From: Rodentibacter haemolyticus
GTDB taxonomy: Bacteria > Pseudomonadota > Gammaproteobacteria > Enterobacterales > Pasteurellaceae
Length of the DNA stretch: 64,000 nucleotides
Direction of reading: 5' to 3'
Assembly: GCF_015356115.1 (NCBI RefSeq)
Contig: NZ_CP063056.1
Coordinates: 2,418,001 to 2,482,000 of the forward strand
Below, piece after piece: positions 40,803 through 50,506 of the stretch. The notes beneath the pieces are model-generated. The model made no database searches, was not told the DNA's origin, and saw nothing but the letters and a program-made list of their open reading frames with translations. Both the position numbers and the translations under genes were made by a program. Numbering within the stretch: the first letter of the stretch is position 1; each line of letters begins with the position of its first letter.

Positions 40803-40883
40803 ACAGAACATTATCTGATCCCCCAAGAGCACCGCATTAACCGTATTGAAGTGATGCCGACTGTCCAAACCTTTCGCCGTTAG
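40803..40883 (+). pseudogene. C-terminal remnant of a YdfG-like short-chain dehydrogenase
   Basis: A frame ending in a stop at 40881-40883 reads QEHRINRIEVMPTVQTFRR. The intact SDR at 50507-51265 ends with PEHVNINRIEVMPTAQTFNP, so this is about 20-27 codons of the end of a related gene. No upstream portion is found; MITE-like copy 4 lies 145 bp before it. It is a fragment left by deletion or insertion. Confidence 0.7.
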
Positions 40884-41005
40884 CTGTGGTGTACAGGGTA
40901 TAACCCATAACGAAAGTGCGGTCAATTTTTAGGGTATTTTAATCACAAGTGGATTAAGTTTTCTTTGCTTATGCTTTGAGAGAAACTGTTTTTTTACTTA
41001 AAGTA

Positions 41006-41048
41006 AAATAACAATCCGCACGCGTTATGTGCGGATTGTTATTTATCG
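41006..41048. terminator. Terminator after lysS
   Basis: A 16-bp perfect stem AAATAACAATCCGCAC/GTGCGGATTGTTATTT with a 7-base loop. Confidence 0.9.
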
Positions 41049-41051
41049 CTT

Positions 41052-42560
41052 TTATTTGGTTCGCATTGCTGGGAAAAGAATGACATCTCGAATGGACGGT
41101 GCATTGGCGAATAACATTGCCAAACGGTCGATACCCAAGCCTTCGCCGGCAGTTGGCGGTAAACCGTGCTCAAGTGCCACAACAAAATCGTCATCTTTAA
41201 ACATCGCTTCATCGTCTCCAGCTTCTTTGGCGGCAACTTGATCATCAAAGCGTTGATTTTGATCTTCCGCATCATTTAGTTCGGAGAATCCGTTACCGAT
41301 TTCACGTCCGCCGATAAATAATTCAAATCGATCGGTGACTTCCGGGTTTTCATCGTTACGGCGTGCCAATGGGGAAATTTCCGCTGGATGTGCCATTAAG
41401 AAAGTCGGCTGAATTAAATGATGCTCTGCCACTTCTTCAAAAATCACATTGACTAAGCTGCCTAAACCCCAAGATTTTTGTATATCAATACCCAATTTTT
41501 CAGCAATGACTTTTGCTCGCCCGAAATCGTATAAATCGTCTTTGACAATGCCTTTATCAGCACCATATTTAAGAATGGCATCGTGCATTGTAATACGTTC
41601 AAACGGTTTGCCGAAGTCAAATTCATATTTACCGTAAGGGAGAATGGTTGTGCCTAAAATATCTAATGCCAATTTACGTAATAATTCTTCGGTATTATCC
41701 ATTAAGTCGTGGTAATCCGCATAGGCTTGGTAGTATTCCAACATCGTAAATTCTGGATTGTGGCGAATAGAAACACCTTCATTGCGGAAATTGCGGTTAA
41801 GTTCAAATACTCGCTCAAATCCGCCAACTACAAGGCGTTTGAGATAAAGTTCCGGGGAAATGCGCAAATACATATCCGCATCAAGGGCATTGTGATGGGT
41901 GACAAACGGGCGTGCGGAGGCACCGCCGGGGATCGCTTGCAACATTGGGGTTTCCACTTCTAAGAACCCTTTACCGATAAAATATTCACGAATACTGGCA
42001 ACGACTTTAGAACGAATAATAAAAGTACGACGGGACTGTTCATTGGAAATTAAATCAAGATAACGTTGGCGATAACGAGTTTCCTGATCCGATAAGCCGT
42101 GGAATTTTTCCGGCAATGGACGAAGTGCTTTGGTCAGCAGCTCAACTTGGTTGCAACGCACGGTCAATTCGTTGGTTTTGGTTTTAAATAATGTGCCGCT
42201 TACGCCGACAATATCACCCAAATCCCAGTTGCCTACGTTGTCGGCATATTCGCCTTCGTTGAGGTTATCACGGGCGATATAAAGTTGAATACGGTCACTG
42301 ACATCTTGTAACGTCACGAAAGTGGCTTTTCCCATAATGCGGCGAGTCATAATTCGCCCGGCGATTTTGACATTGATTTCCGTGGATTTTAGGAATTCGC
42401 CATCAGCGTTATCATAAAGTTGATGTAAATCCAGTGCTAACGCATCGCGGCGAAAAGTATTGGGAAATGGGTTGCCTTTTGCTCGTAACGCAGCGAGTTT
42501 TTCACGGCGTACCGCCATTTCTCCTTGAAAATCTAATTCGGGTGTTTGTTGTTCTGCCAT
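41052..42560 (-). CDS. lysS: Lysyl-tRNA synthetase (class II)
   Basis: 502 residues. An N-terminal OB-fold anticodon-binding domain (about 60-145, [21 protein letters not shown]) is followed by the class IIb core with motif 2 ([22 protein letters not shown]) and motif 3 ([20 protein letters not shown]). AAGGAGCAAC ribosome site. In many gammaproteobacteria prfB lies immediately upstream; here it does not, and a decayed prfB-like sequence lies 4.8 kb away. No uptake signal in or near the gene. Confidence 0.97.
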   Translation of the reverse strand: MAEQQTPELDFQGEMAVRREKLAALRAKGNPFPNTFRRDALALDLHQLYDNADGEFLKSTEINVKIAGRIMTRRIMGKATFVTLQDVSDRIQLYIARDNLNEGEYADNVGNWDLGDIVGVSGTLFKTKTNELTVRCNQVELLTKALRPLPEKFHGLSDQETRYRQRYLDLISNEQSRRTFIIRSKVVASIREYFIGKGFLEVETPMLQAIPGGASARPFVTHHNALDADMYLRISPELYLKRLVVGGFERVFELNRNFRNEGVSIRHNPEFTMLEYYQAYADYHDLMDNTEELLRKLALDILGTTILPYGKYEFDFGKPFERITMHDAILKYGADKGIVKDDLYDFGRAKVIAEKLGIDIQKSWGLGSLVNVIFEEVAEHHLIQPTFLMAHPAEISPLARRNDENPEVTDRFELFIGGREIGNGFSELNDAEDQNQRFDDQVAAKEAGDDEAMFKDDDFVVALEHGLPPTAGEGLGIDRLAMLFANAPSIRDVILFPAMRTK

Positions 42561-42883
42561 TGATGTTGCTCCTTAAATATCGTTAGTGGTTACCATTATA
42601 AGCATGGGTTAAATTCGGGCCAAAGTAGTACGAAGCCTTGTGGTTATAAATCAATTTCCTGCGTTTTGTAGGGAAAATCCGTTTAATCGTTGTTTATTTA
42701 TCTCCTTTTCCATGATGTTTATACTCCTTGATTATAAGAATAATTAATTATTTTTCATCAAAAATAAATAAAATTTATGATATAGATCAATATAAGTTTA
42801 TCTTATTAGATCAATAATCTTATTAGATAATTTGAATTTGTGATTATCTAAATGGTTAATTTTTTCTTAAAAGAGGTGATCTT
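42561..42883. promoter_or_regulatory. lysS-potE divergent regulatory region
   Basis: 323 bp, AT-rich. ATGATATAGATCAA (42777-42790) resembles an FNR box (TTGAT-N4-ATCAA, 9 of 10) and overlaps a weaker CRP-like pattern. The 12-mer ATCTTATTAGAT is repeated at 42800-42811 and 42817-42828, a possible operator pair. No homologue of the SpeFL leader was seen. Confidence 0.4.
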
Positions 42884-44200
42884 ATGAGTCCATCCAAAAA
42901 GATAGGTCTTTTTACCTGTATAGCGGTTGTTGCGGGTAACATGATGGGAAGCGGGATTGCATTGCTGCCTGCAAGTTTAGCGAAAGTAGGTTCTATATCT
43001 ATTTTCGGTTGGATTATCGCAACATTGGGGGCATTAGCTTTAGCTTATGTTTTTGCACGACTGAGTACAAAAAATCCTCAAGAAGGCGGACCTATTGCTT
43101 ATGCTGGCGAAGTTTCGCCAATGTTGGGATACCAAACTTCAATTCTGTATTATCACGCGAATTGGATTGGTAATTTAGCGATTGCGATAACGGCAGTTGC
43201 TTATTCATCCGTTTTCTTTCCTATATTAAATGAACCAATCCCCGCAGCGATAGCGGCGATTGTTGCAGTCTGGTTGTTCACATTTGTGAATTTGCTGGGA
43301 GGGGCTTGGGTTAGTCGATTAACTTCAATTGGTCTGATTTTAGTTTTGATTCCTGTTATTGGTACAGCGATTTTTGGTTGGGCGTGGTTTGATCGTGATA
43401 TTTATCAAGCCAACTGGATTGCTGAAGGATCAATGGGTTCTTCCAAAGCTGTGATTAATTCCGTTTTACTATGCCTATGGGCATTTGTCGGTGTTGAATC
43501 CGCTTCAGTCAGTAGTGGCTTGGTAAAAGATCCGCAAAGAACAGTTCCGCTTGCTACGTTATTGGGAACCGGGTTGGCTGGTATCGTGTATGTTATGGCT
43601 TCTCAAGTTATTTCCGGTATGTTTCCAAATGCGGAAGTGGCTTCATCAGGGGCGCCTTTTGCTTTAAGTGCTTCAAAAATTATAGGTGAGTGGGCATCAC
43701 CTTTTGTTTCTGCCTTTACTGCGATTGCCTGTTTAACTTCTTTGGGCTCGTGGATGATGCTGGTTGGTCAAGCCGGCTTAAGAGCAGCAAGTGATGGCAA
43801 TTTCCCTAAAGTCTTTGGTGAAACCGATCGTAACGGTGTGCCTAGAAAAGGGCTGATTGCCGCTTCAACAATGATGACGATTCTTATGTTATTACTCACG
43901 GTAATGAGTGCAAGTGGCTCGAATGCCGCAGACTTATTTACTCAACTGACAAGTATTGCCGTTATGCTGACAATGTTCCCTTATTTCTATTCCGCAATAA
44001 ATTTAATTCGTTTTGAAGGCGTAACTACAAAAAGCACATTAAGTTTATTGGCTTCCATTCTAGCGATTTTATTTTGTTTTATCGCTTTAGCTGGTGCCGA
44101 ACATTATCAAATTACTGCAACGATTCTGGTTTCATTAGCCATTTTTGCGTTTTATGCAAAAAAACTGGGGCACCAACAATCTAATTCACAATCAATCTAA
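42884..44200 (+). CDS. potE: Putrescine-ornithine antiporter
   Basis: A 438-residue APC-family transporter with 12 membrane segments; the start KIGLFTCIAVVAGNMMGSGIALLPA holds the conserved TM1 glycine motif. Adjacent to speF, it exchanges extracellular ornithine for cytoplasmic putrescine, which with the decarboxylase consumes protons and gives acid resistance. AGAGGTGATC ribosome site. The potE-speF order is the reverse of E. coli speF-potE. 10 bp separate it from speF. Confidence 0.93.
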   Translation: MSPSKKIGLFTCIAVVAGNMMGSGIALLPASLAKVGSISIFGWIIATLGALALAYVFARLSTKNPQEGGPIAYAGEVSPMLGYQTSILYYHANWIGNLAIAITAVAYSSVFFPILNEPIPAAIAAIVAVWLFTFVNLLGGAWVSRLTSIGLILVLIPVIGTAIFGWAWFDRDIYQANWIAEGSMGSSKAVINSVLLCLWAFVGVESASVSSGLVKDPQRTVPLATLLGTGLAGIVYVMASQVISGMFPNAEVASSGAPFALSASKIIGEWASPFVSAFTAIACLTSLGSWMMLVGQAGLRAASDGNFPKVFGETDRNGVPRKGLIAASTMMTILMLLLTVMSASGSNAADLFTQLTSIAVMLTMFPYFYSAINLIRFEGVTTKSTLSLLASILAILFCFIALAGAEHYQITATILVSLAIFAFYAKKLGHQQSNSQSI

Positions 44201-44210
44201 GGAGCATATT

Positions 44211-46349
44211 ATGAAAACAATTTTAATCGGGCACAATAAAGAAACAAAATATCTTAATGAACTTAGCCACCATATTGAACACAGCCATTATGCCGTTATT
44301 CAAACAACCGGACAGGGAGAATTACTTTCCTTATTGAAAAATAATGCACGAATTTCAGCGGTTCTGTTTACGGTGGATTTTTTCTACGATGATTTTGTCA
44401 ATCAAGAGTTGGTGAAAAAAATTATTGAAATTAATGAAAATTTACCGATTTTTGTACTCAAGGAAAACGAAAGTGGTATAGAAATTGATTTTGATGTCAT
44501 TGATGATTGTGTGCAATATATCGACAGTAGTTTGTATAGTCATACGGAAGTCATCAAACAAATCGACAAATCTATCTCGCATTATATTGATCAAATCACA
44601 CCTCCCTTCACCAAAGCCTTGTTTCATTACGTTAATGAAAGTAAATATACATTCTGTACACCGGGTCATATGGGCGGCACAGCGTTTCAGCGCTCGCCGA
44701 TAGGCAGTATTTTTTATGATTTCTTTGGTGAAAACAGTTTTAAATCCGATATTTCCGTATCGATGAATGAACTGGGTTCTTTATTGGATCATTCTGGTCC
44801 CCATGCGGAAGCGGAAAAATATATTGCTGACATTTTTAATGCGGATCGCAGTTATATTGTGACGAATGGTACATCGACAGCCAATAAAATTGTCGGTATG
44901 TATTCCGTTCCTTCAGGGGAAACGGTTCTTATTGATCGTAATTGTCACAAATCCTTGACTCACTTACTGATGATGAGTGACGTGATCCCGATTTATCTTA
45001 AACCAACCCGTAATGCTTACGGATTACTTGGTGGTATTCCGGAATCTGAGTTTGAACCTCAATCAATTGAGCGAAAAATTGCCGAAATAAAAGGGGCGAA
45101 ATGGCCTATACATGCTGTGATTACGAATTCGACTTATGACGGTTTGTTCTATAACACTGATAAAATCAAGCAAAATTTAGCAGTGAGATCGATTCACTTT
45201 GATTCTGCTTGGGTTCCTTATACGAATTTTAGCCCGATTTACAATGGAAAAACCGGTATGGGGGGAATAAGTGTGCCGGATAAAGTGATTTATGAAACGC
45301 AATCAACTCATAAATTATTGGCAGCATTTTCACAAGCGTCAATGATTCATATTAAAGGTGAGATTAATGAAGAAACCTTCAATGAGGCCTATATGATGCA
45401 TACATCTACCTCTCCGAATTACGGCATTGTTGCTTCAACCGAAGTTGCTGCGGCAATGATGAAAGGGAATAACGGTAAGCATTTAATGCGAGATGCAATA
45501 GAAAGAGCGGTCAAATTTAGAAAAGTAATTAAAAATCATAAACAGGCGATTGATTCGTGGTACTTCGATGTTTGGCAACCTCAAAACATTGATTGTATTG
45601 AATGTTGGGAGCTAGAGCCTGAAAGTATGTGGCATGGCTTTAGCAATATTGATCCGCAACATATGTATCTTGATCCGATAAAAGTAACACTTTTAACGCC
45701 GGGGTTGAATCAAAATGGCGAATTGGAAGAAACGGGAATTCCGGCAACACTGGTGTCAAAATTCCTTGATTCAAGGGGGATTATTGTTGAAAAAACTGGT
45801 CCTTATAATTTATTAGTATTGTTCAGTTTCGGTATTGACGATACGAAAGCAATGGGGTTATTACAAAGCTTAAATGAGTTCAAAGAAATGTATGATGCTA
45901 ATTTATCTGTCAAAAAGGTTTTACCAGAAATTTATGCCCAAGATCCACATTTTTATGTGAATATGACAATTCAAGAATTAGCACAGGGTATTCATCAATT
46001 AATCTGTAAACATCAGTTACCAAATTTGATGTTTAATGCGTTTGAAGTGTTACCAAAAATGGTAATGACGCCAAATAATGCTTTCCAACTTGAATTAAAT
46101 GGCAAAATAGAAGACTGCTATTTGGAGAATATGATTGGTAAAGTCAATGCAAATATGATTCTTCCGTATCCCCCGGGTGTTCCTTTAGTTATGCCGGGAG
46201 AGATGATTACCGAAGAAAGCCGATCTATTTTAGATTTCTTAATGATGTTGTGTGAAATCGGATCTCATTATCCGGGCTTTGAAACGGATATTCACGGCGC
46301 TTATCGGCAAGATGACGGACGTTATAAAGTCAAAGTCTTATCGATGTAG
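44211..46349 (+). CDS. speF: Inducible ornithine decarboxylase
   Basis: 712 residues from this ATG, which follows AAGGAGCATATT. An N-terminal wing domain (about 1-125) is followed by the PLP fold: HMGGTAFQRSPIG, NGTSTANKIVGM, and the PLP lysine in ESTHKLLAAFSQASM. It makes putrescine from ornithine. The frame opens earlier inside potE but without a ribosome site. Length and sequence fit the biodegradative Orn/Lys/Arg decarboxylase group; neighbour potE decides for ornithine. Confidence 0.95.
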   Translation: MKTILIGHNKETKYLNELSHHIEHSHYAVIQTTGQGELLSLLKNNARISAVLFTVDFFYDDFVNQELVKKIIEINENLPIFVLKENESGIEIDFDVIDDCVQYIDSSLYSHTEVIKQIDKSISHYIDQITPPFTKALFHYVNESKYTFCTPGHMGGTAFQRSPIGSIFYDFFGENSFKSDISVSMNELGSLLDHSGPHAEAEKYIADIFNADRSYIVTNGTSTANKIVGMYSVPSGETVLIDRNCHKSLTHLLMMSDVIPIYLKPTRNAYGLLGGIPESEFEPQSIERKIAEIKGAKWPIHAVITNSTYDGLFYNTDKIKQNLAVRSIHFDSAWVPYTNFSPIYNGKTGMGGISVPDKVIYETQSTHKLLAAFSQASMIHIKGEINEETFNEAYMMHTSTSPNYGIVASTEVAAAMMKGNNGKHLMRDAIERAVKFRKVIKNHKQAIDSWYFDVWQPQNIDCIECWELEPESMWHGFSNIDPQHMYLDPIKVTLLTPGLNQNGELEETGIPATLVSKFLDSRGIIVEKTGPYNLLVLFSFGIDDTKAMGLLQSLNEFKEMYDANLSVKKVLPEIYAQDPHFYVNMTIQELAQGIHQLICKHQLPNLMFNAFEVLPKMVMTPNNAFQLELNGKIEDCYLENMIGKVNANMILPYPPGVPLVMPGEMITEESRSILDFLMMLCEIGSHYPGFETDIHGAYRQDDGRYKVKVLSM

Positions 46350-46361
46350 CTTAATATAGTA

Positions 46362-46400
46362 AAATCGCCCGATTGGTGTTTGGTTCAATCGGGTGATTAT
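46362..46400. terminator. Terminator after speF
   Basis: Stem AATCGCCCGATTG/CAATCGGGTGATT; the argP gene converges here. Confidence 0.85.
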
Positions 46401-47282
46401 TTATTGTAATAACAATGTTCCTTTTTCTTTAATACAAACACTGAGCTTTTTGATGGGTTCTGATTCTAAATTATACCGGTGCCAATAGAGTTTTTTATGT
46501 TGGACTAGTTCAGGTAATAAATTGATAATTTTTCCTTTCTCTAATTCATTACGAATTTGTTGTTTGGAAATCATACAACAAACAGAATTTTGTAAAATAA
46601 GTTGAACATAAGCTTCCGATGAGGGGACAACATGGCTGACCAAATTGCCCGGGCTAATGCCAAAATATTCCTGCAAAAAAATATGATGTTGATCAACAGA
46701 TTGAGAGAAAGTTGCAATAGGAGCTTTAAGTAAAGCCTCTTTATTAACCCCCTGAGGAAAATATTTTTCTGCAAAATTTGGCGAAGAAACCAAAATATAA
46801 TCTAATGAACCGATGTAATCACATTTTCCATTGATAATAGGCTTAGAGTAAGTACTGACGGCTGCAACAACATCTCCGGAGATTAAACTATCCAAGGTTT
46901 TGGTTTCGTCTTCAATTTTAATATTCAGACGTAAAGTTGGATCGGTCAAGATGTCTTGGATTGCCGGTAGAAACCAAGTGGCAAGTGAGTCGGCATTAAT
47001 TGACAGCGGAATACTCTCAATATTTAACCCGCCGTTATCAAAAATATCGTGCTCCAATAAATTAACATGGTAAAGCAGTTTTAATAACTTTTTTCCTAAT
47101 TCGGTCGGTTTTGGCGGAACTGTACGCGTGACTAACAGCTCGCCAAAATCATTTTCAAGTTGTTTAATCCGTTGAGATACGGCTGATTGAGTAATATTTA
47201 ATTTATTTGATGCTTTTTCGAAGCCTTGCTCTTTAATAATCAAATCAAGTAATCGAAGAGATTTATAATCTATTTGTTGCAT
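46401..47282 (-). CDS. argP: LysR-type regulator, ArgP family
   Basis: The best start is the Met of MQQIDYKSLRLLDLIIKEQG, which lines up with E. coli ArgP (start MKRPDYRTLQ); an earlier Met 9 residues upstream is possible and neither has a good ribosome site. The HTH reads NITQSAVSQRIKQLENDFGE. The effector domain has NADSLATWFLPAI, VSSPNFAEKYFPQGVNKEAL and the CCMI stretch typical of ArgP. ArgP controls arginine/lysine transport genes in E. coli. Convergent with speF; whether it acts on potE-speF is unknown. Confidence 0.85.
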   Translation of the reverse strand: MQQIDYKSLRLLDLIIKEQGFEKASNKLNITQSAVSQRIKQLENDFGELLVTRTVPPKPTELGKKLLKLLYHVNLLEHDIFDNGGLNIESIPLSINADSLATWFLPAIQDILTDPTLRLNIKIEDETKTLDSLISGDVVAAVSTYSKPIINGKCDYIGSLDYILVSSPNFAEKYFPQGVNKEALLKAPIATFSQSVDQHHIFLQEYFGISPGNLVSHVVPSSEAYVQLILQNSVCCMISKQQIRNELEKGKIINLLPELVQHKKLYWHRYNLESEPIKKLSVCIKEKGTLLLQ

Positions 47283-47326
47283 AACGTTTGTTAGGTTTTT
47301 ATGTGTCATTAGAATAATTAAGCACC

Positions 47327-47947
47327 TTATAGTCCTACTTTTAAACTTGTTTCAATAAAACGATCAAGATCGCCATCCGGTAAGGTTTGTGTATTGCGCT
47401 TTTCAACGCCTGTGGGGAAACCTTTGTACGGCTGTAGTCCAAAACGCATAAGAGGACTTGCGGCCCCTGCCGATGTCTGATTTGCTTTCTTCCATCGCTT
47501 GCTTGTCGGTATTTTTCTTCATCATTTCAATTTCATACAGCCTTGTTTTAAGCTGTTTCATACATTTATCTTTATTTTTGTGTTGCGAAAGGTCATTTTG
47601 GCATTGCATGACAACACCGCTCCAATTTCAAGATAAACGAAAGCGACACTGAAAGAGGTATGGCAACAGTTGTTGGAATCAAACAGGCTTTTCCGTACTA
47701 AGCGGTGTACGCTTGCTTCGGTTCCTTAAGCAGCCGAAAGCATATTCGTCGGGCATGAATTGTGGCGGAAATATCGGCAGCGTCGCTTCGGCTTTCATTA
47801 ATTCGGTTTTAAAGCCTTTACTTTCCGCCCTGAAATACAATCTTAGCAGCATTTTCGTCCAACTATGCCTACTGAACCCGATTACAGATCCACATAGAAA
47901 TTGGCACTGTCGTCCATTCTACTTTTTATCAGATTGATTTCAAACAT
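47327..47947 (-). pseudogene. prfB: Peptide chain release factor 2, collapsed copy
   Basis: Both ends of RF2 survive: MFEINLIKSR at the start and, in another frame, TLPDGDLDRFIETSLKVG before a proper stop. In between, in shifting frames, are RLYFRAESKGFKTEL-like, [48 protein letters not shown] and [20 protein letters not shown]. The N-terminal helical bundle with the programmed frameshift site, and the central block with the GGQ motif, are deleted. It cannot be functional. An intact prfB must exist elsewhere, because RF2 is needed for UGA termination. Confidence 0.85.
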
Positions 47948-48122
47948 AACCGTTGCCTAAATTTACCATGAGCAGCAGATTATATGCTATTTTCGGGGAA
48001 TTGGGTAGGTTTTCAAGGCATTGAAATTAGTAATAAAAGCTGTCGGTTATTAGCTTTTATCCGCCTTTATGGTGAAATTCTGCAATTTTTATTCAACGTT
48101 AAATGTTATTAGAAACTGAAAA

Positions 48123-48442
48123 ATGAAGAAAATTTTGACCGCACTTTCGTTATCTTTGTTATCCGCAACGGTGTTTAATGATGTGGCGATTATCTGCTGT
48201 CCGATGATCCGTTTACGCAAACATACGACGATAAATTTGAAAAACAACACGGTTGTACGGTTGGGGTTTATTTCTTTCTACGTAAAAATGCTGGCCAAAA
48301 CCTTAAAACGTTATTTGGAAGTCAATGCATCGATTGACGGCGAAGACATTATTTATCACAACCATTTTTAGTGGCAATTAAAGATCTCTTAGAAGAGCCG
48401 ACTAGTAAAGTCAGTTTAAATACGATGAGTTTTATAGATTAA
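48123..48442 (+). pseudogene. Decayed exported protein with intact signal peptide
   Basis: The 82-codon frame at 48123-48371 opens MKKILTALSLSLLSATVFN, a good signal sequence, but soon becomes non-protein-like. In another frame DDPFTQTYDDKFEKQHGCTV and QPFLVAIKDLLEEPTSKVS read well up to a stop at 48442, interrupted by one TGA. I read this as one exported protein of about 100 residues with a frameshift and a nonsense mutation. The family is not recognised. The first codons include an exact uptake signal (48138). Confidence 0.45.
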
Positions 48443-48445
48443 ACG

Positions 48446-48475
48446 AAAAACCGCACATTTTATATGCGGTTTTTT
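48446..48475 (-). terminator. Terminator of the trp operon
   Basis: Stem AAAAACCGCA/TGCGGTTTTT, just after trpA; the T run works on both strands. Confidence 0.85.
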
Positions 48476-48485
48476 ATATGGATAG

Positions 48486-49292
48486 TTAGATTGTCGCCTC
48501 TTTCATCCGTTTTACAAACTCAGCTAATTCATTTAAACATTGTGGGTGATTATCCAAATTTCGCTCAATAATTTTTACAGTTGCAGAACCTGAAATTGCA
48601 CCGGCTGCTCCAAGTTTTAAGGCTTCTTTTACTTGTGCCGGTTGTGCGATGCCGAATCCTTGTAAGATTGGTGGGGCATTATGGGATTTCAGTTGTTCAA
48701 TAAGCGCATCTAAATTTGTTGAATAGGCTTGATTTTCGGCGCTTGTTACGCCTGCACGAGAAACCAAGTAAGTGTAACCTTCCGTATTTTTTGCCACACC
48801 TTGCACTGTTTTTTCATCCGCATTCGGAGGACAAATAAACACCGGTTGAATGCCATATTTTTTGGCGGTTTGAACGTAATCCTCTTTTGCTAACAGGGGA
48901 ATATCCGCCACAAGTACGGCATCCACTCCGACCTCAGCACAACGTTGATAAAACTTATCAAGACCTTTTGCGAAAATAAGATTGGCGCAGAGAAGAAGGC
49001 TAATCGGAATCTCCGGATATTTTGACCGCACTTTTTCGAGTAATTTAAAGCTATCTTCCGTGCTGTGACCTGCATTCAATGCGCGATTGTTTGCCGCCTG
49101 AATAACCGGGCCGTCTAAAAGCGGATCAGAAAATGGAAAGCCAAGTTCTAAGGCATCCGCACCATTTTCAACTAAAGTACAAATAATATCAAAAGAGCGG
49201 TCGAATGTTGGATCACATAATGTGACAAAAGGAACGAATGCTCCTTCATTTTTTGCTTGGAGAGCAGTAAATTGGGTTTCAAAACGGCTCAT
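48486..49292 (-). CDS. trpA: Tryptophan synthase alpha chain
   Basis: 268 residues, TIM barrel. Catalytic Glu and Asp are in [12 protein letters not shown] / [18 protein letters not shown] and [23 protein letters not shown] and [14 protein letters not shown] form the phosphate site. It makes indole from indole-3-glycerol phosphate and passes it to TrpB. Its start overlaps the trpB stop by one base. Confidence 0.97.
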   Translation of the reverse strand: MSRFETQFTALQAKNEGAFVPFVTLCDPTFDRSFDIICTLVENGADALELGFPFSDPLLDGPVIQAANNRALNAGHSTEDSFKLLEKVRSKYPEIPISLLLCANLIFAKGLDKFYQRCAEVGVDAVLVADIPLLAKEDYVQTAKKYGIQPVFICPPNADEKTVQGVAKNTEGYTYLVSRAGVTSAENQAYSTNLDALIEQLKSHNAPPILQGFGIAQPAQVKEALKLGAAGAISGSATVKIIERNLDNHPQCLNELAEFVKRMKEATI

Positions 49293-50488
49293 TATTTCAT
49301 TCCTTTTTCAGTTAAAATCTTATCTACGGTAAAAATATCTTTATCCCCACGACCGGATAAATTCACAACAAGAATTTGCTCTTTATTGGGGTCTTGGTGA
49401 ATCATTTTTAATGCATGGGCAAGCGCATGAGCGCTTTCAAGAGCCGGAATGATTCCTTCGTGTTTCGCGAGTTCTTGGAACGCATTTAGGGCTTCATCGT
49501 CAGTGATAGATGGATATTCGGCACGACCAATGCTTTGTAAATAAGCATGCTGAGGGCCAACGGAAGGGAAGTCTAAGCCCGCAGAAACGGAATAAGATTC
49601 TTCCACCTGACCATCTGATGTTTGCATTAGCGGCGATTTCATTCCGAAATAAATACCGATTTTGGCGTGTCCTAGCGGTGCGCCGTGTTCCCCAGTTTCA
49701 ATGCCTTTACCTGCCGGCTCTACACCGATTAAACGTACGTTCGATTCATCAATAAAATCGGTGAATATACCAATTGCATTTGAACCGCCGCCAACAGCGG
49801 CAATCACTGCATCAGGCAATCGGCCTTCACATTCCAAAATCTGACGTTTGGTTTCTTCACCGATCATTTTTTGAAATTCTCGCACAATGGTTGGGAAAGG
49901 GTGAGGGCCTGCCGCCGTACCGAGTAAATAATGAGTGGTTTCATAGTTCGCAGACCAATCACGCATTGCTTCACAGCAGGCATCTTTTAAGGAGCTGGAA
50001 CCTTTTTGCACAGGAATGACTTCCGCTCCCATTAAACGCATACGAAATACATTTGGCGATTGACGTTCCACATCTTTTGCCCCCATATAAACACGACAAG
50101 GCATATCCAGCATCGCACAGGCGAGGGCAGTGGCCACACCGTGTTGACCCGCACCGGTTTCTGCGATGATACGGGTTTTCCCCATACGTTTGGCGAGTAA
50201 GATTTGCCCAAGCACTTGATTGGTTTTATGGGCACCACCGTGCAATAAATCTTCACGTTTAAGATAAATTTTTGCTTTTGTGCCTTTAGCAAGATTACGA
50301 CAAAGGGTGAGGGCGGTTGGTCTGCCCGCATAATTTTTTAATAAATCCTGAAATTCACGTTGAAACTCCGGACTATCTTTCGCTTCTATAAAGGCTTTTT
50401 CGAGTTGTTTAAGCACCGGCACAAGAATTTCCGGTACATACATACCGCCGAATTCACCGAAATACGGATTTAAAATTGTCTCTGACAT
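49292..50488 (-). CDS. trpB: Tryptophan synthase beta chain
   Basis: 398 residues. The PLP lysine is in [27 protein letters not shown] and [10 protein letters not shown] (PLP phosphate site) are intact. Condenses indole and serine to tryptophan. Preceded by ydfG with an 18-bp gap and coupled to trpA. Confidence 0.98.
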   Translation of the reverse strand: MSETILNPYFGEFGGMYVPEILVPVLKQLEKAFIEAKDSPEFQREFQDLLKNYAGRPTALTLCRNLAKGTKAKIYLKREDLLHGGAHKTNQVLGQILLAKRMGKTRIIAETGAGQHGVATALACAMLDMPCRVYMGAKDVERQSPNVFRMRLMGAEVIPVQKGSSSLKDACCEAMRDWSANYETTHYLLGTAAGPHPFPTIVREFQKMIGEETKRQILECEGRLPDAVIAAVGGGSNAIGIFTDFIDESNVRLIGVEPAGKGIETGEHGAPLGHAKIGIYFGMKSPLMQTSDGQVEESYSVSAGLDFPSVGPQHAYLQSIGRAEYPSITDDEALNAFQELAKHEGIIPALESAHALAHALKMIHQDPNKEQILVVNLSGRGDKDIFTVDKILTEKGMK

Positions 50489-50506
50489 TGTGTTTCCTTG
50501 CTGTTT

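Noticed and set aside
40658..40840. 60-codon plus-strand open frame after MITE-like copy 4
   Set aside because: No ribosome site or family match; it starts inside the repeat end and overlaps the ydfG remnant in another frame.
47403..47609. 68-codon minus-strand open frame
   Set aside because: It is the largest surviving piece of the prfB remnant, not an independent gene.
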